Assembly (NCBI GenBank): GCA_002286855.1
Contig: NRSV01000012.1
Location: 1-64,000 of the forward strand
DNA length: 64,000 nt
Direction of reading: 5' to 3'
From: Bipolaris cookei
Taxonomy: Eukaryota; Ascomycota; Dothideomycetes; Pleosporales; Pleosporaceae
Position 1 is the first letter of the stretch. Each line of letters starts with the position of its first letter. A model generated the notes under the pieces. It did no database searches and had not been told where the DNA came from. It worked only from the letters and a program-made list of their open reading frames with translations. Positions 56,771 through 64,000 of the stretch are shown here, piece by piece. The position numbers and the translations under genes were made by a program.

Positions 56771-57247
56771 TCATGACACCTCAGCAACCCCAGTAATCGG
56801 TTCCGGCCTCGCCGAAAAAACAACCCTATACCTCACCACCTCCACAATCTCCAGCTCCTCCTCTTTCCCCCCCTCACCCTCGATCCCTCCCATATCCACA
56901 TCCTCACCACCATCATCCTTAACCCTCTTACGCAGCACAGCAATCGGATTCGCCAGCTTTTTACACTCGCCAGTCATGCGTTGGCCCTTGCCAATATACA
57001 TGTATACGCGCTTCATCCATTTGGTGTCGTCCGGGTCGTTGGTGTCTGGGTTGTAGTGAGGAAACACGAGTTTGCCGATTTGAGTGGAGAGTTGAGCGAA
57101 GGAGGTGCTGGGTGCTGGGAAGTGGATTGTGCCTTGGATTTCGAGGAGGGCTAGGCCGGAGGGCGTGTGAAGGATATGGGGGAGAGGGTTTTCGGTGGGA
57201 GCTGGTGTTGGCGGGGAAGTGGCGATGCGTATGGGTACAGAAGGCAT
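56771..57247 (-). CDS. CTF8: chromosome transmission fidelity protein 8 (Ctf18-RFC subunit)
   Basis: Single exon, 158 aa. The family pattern is visible as a sequence of short blocks: LALLEIQGTIHFP near the start, IGKLVFPHY, the MYIGKGQRMTGECKKL motif, and a final strand region VVRYRVVFSARPEPI. Ctf8 with Dcc1 and Ctf18 forms the alternative clamp loader needed for sister-chromatid cohesion and replication checkpoint signalling in the nucleus. An acidic Gly/Glu insert (GGEDVDMGGIEGEGG) precedes the last strand. Confidence 0.88.
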   Translation of the reverse strand: MPSVPIRIATSPPTPAPTENPLPHILHTPSGLALLEIQGTIHFPAPSTSFAQLSTQIGKLVFPHYNPDTNDPDDTKWMKRVYMYIGKGQRMTGECKKLANPIAVLRKRVKDDGGEDVDMGGIEGEGGKEEELEIVEVVRYRVVFSARPEPITGVAEVS

Positions 57248-57957
57248 TATGGTGTATTTGTGTAGTAGGTGTATTTAACGGACTGTGTGAATTGGTTGTA
57301 TTTGTGATGCGCCGATGGGAGGACTCTTGGCGATACTTTGCGGACGCGACGCGCCAAAGCTTTGGTGGGGCAGATGTGTGGTGGGGTTTGGTCACTTCAC
57401 TGCATACACTTTCAGCTACTTTGTCCTGCTTTGCTGCTGTATTGAGTATAGCTAAGCAAGACGCGGGAAGGAACTCTTAGAGCATAGTCGGAATGAAGGA
57501 TACTCATTAGAATAAAACAATGTCCTGAAAACTTTCCTTTCCATTCATCCTCTTTCTTTCCCTTTTACTACTAGCATTTCTATTCTCATACGTACCATTC
57601 ACGATTTTCATTCATAATTGATGCCGTCGTGATCAATCTCTTATTCCAATTAATCAATAACCTCACGTTCAACATCCTCACTAAGATCACGATTACAATC
57701 AAAACAACAATACCAAACGATGCCTACATTCCCCTAGTCCCGCCTCCCACGTCCACGCCGTCCATGTGTTGAACATGAGCAAAGTGCAAAGCCGGAAGAC
57801 TTGAGACCAGAATGTACAACATCTATCTTAAGCCCCCAAGGTAGTAAAGACTGTCCATTCCAATTTCCTTATTGCCTCCTATTGCTGTTGCCAGACCCCA
57901 TCTACACCATCTAGATAACTAGACCGCAGTACTAGGTCCTTAAAGGTGAAAGATTGC
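57248..57957. other. intergenic, no gene recognised
   Basis: About 710 bp between CTF8's start and the stop of the small secreted protein gene. The AT-rich middle (57530-57720) has no frame of interest. Confidence 0.5.
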
Positions 57958-58491
57958 TTAAAAGCAAACAGCCTTGTACGAGAACTTGGTCGAAACATCG
58001 ACGCAGCCGCTGGGCACAGTGGTGATGATATCAGTCGGGGTGCCGGAGCAGTCGCCTGCGGTGAAGAACTGGACTGTTTTGTTCCCATTTGCGTCAGCTC
58101 TTACATACACATACCCTCTCTATTTCCCCTTAAAAAGGAAGAAGGTAAAAGGAGTAGAAGGTAACAGGGGATACATACGCTGGCAGTTCGCCCTTGTCTT
58201 TTCTAAAAAGAAGACCCTTGCGCTCTGCAGAGGCAAGAAATTGCACACGTTGCTGTTAATATTTTGCTGTTGATCGGCTTGGGGCTGGCAGCCTGGGCCG
58301 GCGTAGGCCTCGACTGTTTCGTAGTGTCAGTACACTTGATTTAACCCTCCCAAAGCTACTCAAAGGTGCAAACAAGGAAGAGATGAAAGGGGAGAGAAGG
58401 ACAAACACGAAGCAACATTCTCCAACTGAATCTGCGCATTGGCAGACGAAGCCATAAGGGCGAGAGCAGCGATGGTGGTGGAGAAAAGCAT
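57958..58491 (-). CDS. small secreted six-cysteine protein (119 aa)
   Basis: Three exons, 58491-58407, 58313-58179 and 58097-57958, give 119 aa. A signal peptide with an Ala/Leu core covers about 1-20. The mature protein has six Cys at 37, 52, 72, 90, 105 and 118 and is rich in Gln/Asn/Thr/Gly; the segment FFTAGDCSGTPTD is repeated in style in many fungal small secreted proteins. Only the donor GTTTGT for intron 1 keeps the frame; the adjacent GTGTTT would give early stops, so the first junction is the least certain point. Introns 2 and 3 boundaries (GTATGT and AAGAG) are clear. Candidate apoplastic effector or cell-wall protein; function unknown. Confidence 0.68.
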
Positions 58492-59778
58492 TTTTGCGGG
58501 TTGAAGTTGGTATCGAAATTGATTTGGTAATCGAAGTGTTTGGAATAAGATTTGCGTCTGTAGTGCTTCCATCCTCTGCCTCGTTCTCTCTCCCTTTTAT
58601 ATCCTAACCTCTGCACCCAACCCATCTCGCCTTCGCTCAGCCTGTATGCCTCGACACCCCGTCGCCCTCGACCATCGGCCTGTCGACAGACACTCTAGCA
58701 GTGGCGTACAGGCGGTGAACAGCAACACGAACTCCCCCACCTTCCTCATCACAGCAGAGAGAATCTGACGGGCTTGCAAGACTCAGTTGGTCACATCCCC
58801 AATAGGCCAGCGTCGGTTCGTCGCAGAATAGCACTCATGTTGGCCTGGTGCGTGGGGAAGTCGTTCTTTGCGTACCGCCTGACGGGCTTGTGGCTTTGAG
58901 CTTGTAAGCGGAGCTGTTAACTAACCAGGTTACTGGGAGAAGCGGCTTTGAATGTGCTGGTCTAAGCTTATGACGATGTGGAAAATGGTTCATGGATGTG
59001 AGCGTCGTTAGTGTTGGTCACAAGCCGCGAGGCCGACCACCCGGTCCGTAGTTGCTATATTCCGGCCTGCAGGTGAAAGTTGCCGAATGAGGAGAGTGGG
59101 GGGACGCCATGTTTGCTGAGGGGCGTTTCCCGTAAGGTAAGTCCTCAGTTGCGATGAATGCGTGGTGGGATCCGCGGTATGCGGGGAAGGCGTGAATGAA
59201 TTGATGGGAATCTTGCCTTGTAGGTGTTTATCATGGATGGATGGCTGATAAGGTTGAGTCTCGTGGATACTCAGCGTTACAGTAACTCATAGGCAGGACC
59301 TACCGAAGATGCAACCTAATATGAGAGAGGACCTGTTTGAGCATCGAGAAACACGGACGCACAGTCCCCGGACAGAGTCTACCCGCATTTACTAACTAGG
59401 GCGTAATATGCTACAGCCTAGTAAGAAATCATGCATACATGACATGCCACGTTGGGGTGGTATCTGACATAGGGCGTACTTGCATGCACCAATGAGACGG
59501 GAATACCCGGCTGACGGATCTGGCCCAAAGGCTAATGCAAAAGATTGTTGGATTATATCCTGAAGGGAGAGAATGTGAGCAGATGCTCACACTCAATCTC
59601 ACCTAGATTTAACGTAAGAGGCCTTGCACCCACATTCCTTTCTAGTCTTTCCCAGCCCCATAGTCATCCCAGTCGTAACTTTTCAGTAATGTGTCGTGTC
59701 GCGTAAAAGAAACAGCCGCCCTGACGGTCAGTGGCCCACTGACAACCACAAAGATACTTACCCCTGTGCCAGCACCAT
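58492..59778. other. intergenic, no gene recognised
   Basis: About 1.3 kb: promoter of the secreted protein gene and 3' region of ADE4. Only short overlapping frames. Nothing else recognised. Confidence 0.5.
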
Positions 59779-61649
59779 CTAGTTAAAGTCATTCATATTG
59801 TGTAGGCTGATGTCTTGACTGCTTGTGACACGCCGCTCTTCGCCGTTGCTGCTGGTCAAGCCGTCAGGCCTAGAATCATTGTTGCCATTGACCGGCTGCC
59901 CATCGGATGATTCAGCGCTACCTTCTGCCGGGATGACGTTTCCATGTTGGTCAACTTCCTGTAATACTCGTTACTCACACGCAATGCTTTGGGCTAGAAA
60001 TTTAGTTGGAACTTACGACACCCTTGGCGGCCATGCGCACCTGCTGCGGATTGGCTGTGCCGTGGACAACCGCCTCACGTGCTTTCTCCATGACCTTTTG
60101 TTTTCGGCTCTCTCCTCGCACCTTTTCGAGATGCTCAAAGTAGCCATCGTCCACAGGTGTGACGTACTTGCCACAAAAAACCCCCACCTCAAACTTTTGG
60201 GTCGCGGGATCGCGTGGCGAAAGGCGCGCGCATGCACTTTCCAGATCTTCAAGCCTTTGGTAGACGACATCGTCAGCGCCAATGTGTTTAGCAATAGCCG
60301 CTGAGTCACGGTGATGGGCAATAAGCTCCGAGGACGAGGCCAGATCGATACCGTAGATGTGAGCATTGGTGATGGGCGGTGCACATGAAGTGAAGTATAC
60401 CTTTTTTGCTCCAGCTTCGCGCGCCATCAGTACAATCTCACGCGACGTTGTACCACGGACAATCGAGTCGTCCACAAGCAAGACATTCTTGCCGTCAAAC
60501 TTCTTCTTCATTGGGTTGAGTTTCGCCCTGACGCCCTTTTGTCGTAGCTTTTGCGATGGCATGATGAATGTGCGGAAGATGTAGCGGTTCTTGACAAAGC
60601 CTTGTACATACGGCTTCTCGAGGGCCTCAGCGACACAGAGAGCTGATGTGATGGAAGTCTCTGGAATCGGCATTACGACATCAATCTCGGCCATCTTTTC
60701 GGGGCCCAACTGCTTCTTGATCGTCTCAGCGAGCGTAAAGCCCATGTTACGTCGACTCTCATCCACATCGATACCATCAATGACTGAATCTGGTCGGGCA
60801 AAGTAAACGTATTCGAAGATATCCGGGGTATACGCTTCTTGCTTAGCGACCTGTCGGAAGACCGGCTCCTTGCCCTTCTCGATGATGACGGCCTGGCCGG
60901 GCAGAATGTCGTGAAAGTCCTTGTAGCCACACTGGACCAGCGCGACACTTTCAGAGGCCATCATGTAGTCCATACCGTGACCATCTTGCGAGCGCCGGGA
61001 TCCAAGGACCATGGGGCGAATACCATAGGGGTCGCGGAACCCGATAAGACCGAATCCTAGAGATAATCAGCATGTTTAATGCGCTCATTTCGAATTTCGT
61101 CTACATACCAGCAAGCATAGCTGTACACGCCCATCCGCCAGTGCAGAGCTTGTACATCCTCTCAAGCGCAGCGAAGCAGTCATCAGCGTTGATACGTGCC
61201 TTGCCAGTCTCGTTGAGCTCATCGGCAAAAATGTTCAGCATGAGCTCACTGTCGCTCTCCGTATTGATGTGCCTGTGGGCCTCGTGGTCGAGTCGCTGGC
61301 GTAGCGCGGGGGCGTTGATAAGGTTACCATTGTGGGTCATGCAGATACCGTACGGGCTGTTGACGTAAAAGGGTTGGGCCTCAGAGTTTGCGCTGCTGCC
61401 AGCTGTGGGGTATCGCAAATGGCCGAGACCCATGAAGCCGGGGAGATCAGAAACACGAGCACCATCCTGGAAGACCTTGGAGGCCATACCATTGCCCTTG
61501 CACTGGTGAAAACGACCACCAGCGCTGCAACTGACTATACCAGCAGCGTCTTGTCCGCGGTGCTGGAGGAGGTAGAGGGCATCGTGAACCTCCACTGAAG
61601 CGGATTGCGACTTGGGGTCGCCGTGAATAACGGCAATGATACCGCACAT
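59779..61649 (-). CDS. ADE4: amidophosphoribosyltransferase
   Basis: Three exons, 61649-61109, 61056-60017 and 59958-59779, encode 586 aa. It transfers the glutamine amide to PRPP, the first committed step of purine synthesis. The start is fixed by MCGII: Cys2 becomes the N-terminal nucleophile of the class II glutaminase. That domain continues with LLQHRGQDAAG, GHLRYPTAG and THNGNLIN. The phosphoribosyltransferase domain has the PRPP loop VLLVDDSIVRGTT at 372-384. A Ser/Asn/Gly-rich C-terminal extension of about 60 aa, encoded by the last exon, ends in DISLHNMNDFN. The enzyme is cytosolic and normally feedback-inhibited by purine nucleotides. Confidence 0.96.
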
Positions 61650-62770
61650 TTTAACGTGTTGAGTCTAAGGAGTTCAAGGTATGTACTTGTAGTTTTGTAC
61701 TAGGACGCGTCAGTTGCGCTATTTCTTCGGATAAAGCGGAAAAAAAGTGAAGGCGGGGTTTGTCTCTCAGCAAGTCCTGGTGCGCTCATGGGTGATCGCA
61801 AGTCTAACATCTTTTATAATAATGACGAGATCATCATAGTGACAGGTATGGGATGGAGGAAATATTGCAACTACGTACCCTGGATACCCTCGTACACGGC
61901 TGTGCAGAAACTCGGTTCACAAGTAGTCTCTCCGAAAGTGGGATATAATCGTATGGATGGGCTCCCGTCGAGAAAACGCGCCTCACGAAGTCACTGTACA
62001 GAAAGATCCTGGGACTCTGGCAGCTGGATGGTCAATGAGGGCGTTTTCGTCGTCTGCGAGGTATCGTCACGGGTCTCTGGTCCCGTTTGGTGCTGATGAT
62101 AGCGTGCGAGCTCATGGTTATTGGAAAGTAAGAGCGCTCTAGTGGGGAAGGGGCAGCATGATAAACAATTTTTTCTCGCTCGCCGCACTTGCACTTCCGC
62201 ACTTTCGGCCTTGGCGGCAACCACATTCCCAGAACCCCACACTGCGACTGAACTGTACTACGACGTACAAGACTGCGGAGAGACAGTATATACTGGCTGG
62301 GGAAACATATGTTATAGCATATGTGCGAATCTTGCGATGCCTTTGCTATTTTTCTAGCGTTTTCCCTCTTTCGTTTGGCGGTAGTCTTTGGAAAATATTT
62401 TCTTGAGTGCATAGACTGCCGCGTCTAGTCATCTGAGCCACAAGCGGGTTAACATGGCATTCCGCGGCGGAACAAGTACATGTAGCACGTGACATTTTGC
62501 ATGAAGGGTCTTCGCAAAACAGCCACATCTTTATGTGCACAATGCCTTTGACTGGACTTAGAGGCATATTCGAGAGCACCTCAAGCTCAACGCTCAGAAA
62601 ACGTAAAGCAGGCATATAGAATACATAGAGGCGCCGGTCTAGTGCATCGTGTTCGAATCAAACAACAAATCTTGGACGGTCGAGAAAAGTCCGCTCGGAT
62701 GCGATGATAACATGGATAGAAGAGACTTTGCGAGAACAACAAGTTTTGTTAAATTATAGTAACGACTATA
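61650..62770. other. intergenic, no gene recognised
   Basis: About 1.1 kb: the ADE4 promoter and the 3' region of the TMEM115-like gene. Frames of 60-126 codons on the two strands overlap around 61790-62410 without domains. A TTCGAAT near 62650 is not part of a foldable tRNA. Confidence 0.5.
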
Positions 62771-63934
62771 CTAAGTCGCTGATTTTTCCGAGGTATCGGG
62801 CCTGTCGGGCTCGTAATTTGTCTCGCCCAGTGACTGTGATGGCCCAGACACTGAAACAGCAGCTGGCGCAGCAGCACTTGGCCCCCGGGATGCTGCAGCG
62901 TTCAGCCTCTGGTTCAATGCCTCGAGAGCCAATGCTCTCCTCCTCTCTGCCTCGGCACGTGTTGCCCCGCCACGGCCGCCGCGGCTGTTGGGGTTCATGA
63001 TGCTGGGGAGGCCACCTTCGGCACGGGCAGTGGCCTGTTCGTTGCCCACATCAATGTCCCGATCAGAAAAGGGTGTACAGATCTGGAGAGACACCAATGT
63101 GTTGTAGACGCCGTCTGCAAAAGCGCCAAGGGGTGTCTGTATTGGCTCTGGGAAGAAATGCGCAAAGCTAAAAGTGTCGGAGGCATCGCCACGAATGAAG
63201 GAACCATCACCAGTGGCAGTGGAAGAAAGCGATGGACTGATGCGATAGAAGCGGAGGTAGATCCAGGCTGTCATGAAGCCAAAATATGCGAGGTACATGG
63301 CCGTCTCTGTGCCAATTATTATGCCAGAGAGGGTGTTTGTGAGCAGAAAGATGGCGGGGAAATGCTTGACGCGCATGCGGATAAGGCCTTTGGCAATGGC
63401 TACCGTGTGTTCGGGAACGAGCTGCTTGAAGGAGACGAGGAAGCCGGCCTGGATGGCAATGCCACCGGAGATTGTGGTTTTCCTAGGGCCTGGTCAGTAC
63501 AAGGTCTGTAGAGAAGACGAGATGGAAACATACATGAGAAAGTCCTTGCGCATAAGGAGATAGCCAAGGACATAGAGCAGGTAGGTCAGGAGGTTCGGTA
63601 TGACGGCGACAAACAGCATGAACTTTGTGAACTCATGCGACCCCCATGCCCTCTCGAGGTAGCGACCGCCGTACAAGACAGTTAGGCCGGTGGTGATGAG
63701 GCCGAGGAGGTTCTGCTCGACGACGGTTGCGAGGGCAAATACCCAGGGATACCATGGCACGGAGAGACGGGGCACAATAGTCAGCCATGGCACTCCGTTA
63801 CCCACGCCGATGATGGGCTTCTCGACCTTTTCGACCCAATTGGCGTTAGGGCGCAGGCCAAAGTTGAGCAGGGTGAGCAGGACGAGAGCAGCGAGGATGC
63901 CACGGGTAAGGGGCGGGAGGTTGATGCGGGCCAT
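62771..63934 (-). CDS. TMEM115/rhomboid-like Golgi membrane protein
   Basis: Two exons, 63934-63534 and 63482-62771 (51-nt intron, GTATGT...CCTAG), encode 370 aa. Several hydrophobic segments occur in the first 220 aa (LTRGILAALVLLTLLNFGL, VFALATVVEQNLLGLI, FMLFVAVIPNLLTYLLYVLGYLL, ISGGIAIQAGFLVSFKQL, MYLAYFGFMTAWIYLRFY), with the conserved GRYLERAWGSHEF loop of the DUF1751/TMEM115 family. The C-terminal 120 aa are Ala/Arg/Ser-rich and cytosolic. Family knowledge: rhomboid-superfamily fold without the protease Ser/His pair, acting in Golgi-to-ER transport (yeast YOL107W). The 5' leader reaches the right edge of the window. Confidence 0.9.
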
Positions 63935-64000
63935 GGCGGCGGCGCGTTGTTGAGGGGGAGCAGCGTGGGCGTGGTGGTGGTGATGGTGAGAGTGTGTCGG

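Noticed and set aside
62640..62670. Possible tRNA T-loop (TTCGAAT)
   Set aside because: No flanking complementary stems or A-box could be found; no tRNA, rRNA or CRISPR array was recognised anywhere in the window.

Overview
The window reads as nuclear DNA of a filamentous ascomycete, most likely a Dothideomycete of the Pleosporales type. Genes carry short GT-AG introns (about 45-110 nt, often with CTAAC/CTGAC branch sites). Typical mould genes are present: facA-type acetyl-CoA synthetase, mitochondrial methylcitrate-cycle enzymes, PEX14, a Zn2Cys6 factor, a chimeric terpene synthase and CBM1/small secreted proteins. The repeats are fungal-type retroelement and pogo-like relics. The order-level placement is inference. 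Exon models were built by hand from splice sites and reading-frame continuity; every model listed keeps phase across its junctions.

Layout. 0.6-15.9 kb: an NmrA-like oxidoreductase, an ADAM-type membrane metalloprotease, acetyl-CoA synthetase, an unknown single-pass membrane protein, a previously hidden 92-aa two-exon membrane protein, and a DUF726/TMCO4-like hydrolase. 16.1-17.9 kb: a transposon graveyard (solo LTR, LINE ORF1 fragment, pogo-like transposase tail). 18.0-28.6 kb: PEX14, then a divergent pair for 2-methylisocitrate lyase and 2-methylcitrate synthase, a membrane-anchored GH3 beta-glucosidase, and a SAM methyltransferase with a His-rich insert. 29.2-33.2 kb: TYW3 and a DUF2461 protein sharing a 172-bp intergenic promoter. 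33.2-46.0 kb: a Zn2Cys6 regulator standing alone between two gene-free stretches of about 5.6 and 5.8 kb that contain simple repeats. 46.0-52.6 kb: an orphan gene with an intron lying across coding tandem repeats, then a short-chain dehydrogenase, a second solo LTR and a chimeric prenyltransferase-terpene synthase (a small terpenoid locus). 54.5-64 kb: two small secreted cysteine-rich proteins, a CBM1 protein, CTF8, ADE4 and a TMEM115-like Golgi protein.

Functional links. The divergent methylcitrate pair supplies two of the steps that convert propionyl-CoA to pyruvate and succinate. FacA, about 11 kb away, activates acetate (and in this family propionate). PEX14 is next to the lyase gene, so this part of the window concerns acyl-CoA and short-chain carbon metabolism, although clustering beyond the divergent pair may be chance. 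The terpene synthase has all expected metal-binding motifs in both halves. It should make its own C20/C25 prenyl diphosphate and cyclise it, and the neighbouring dehydrogenase is the only evident tailoring candidate.
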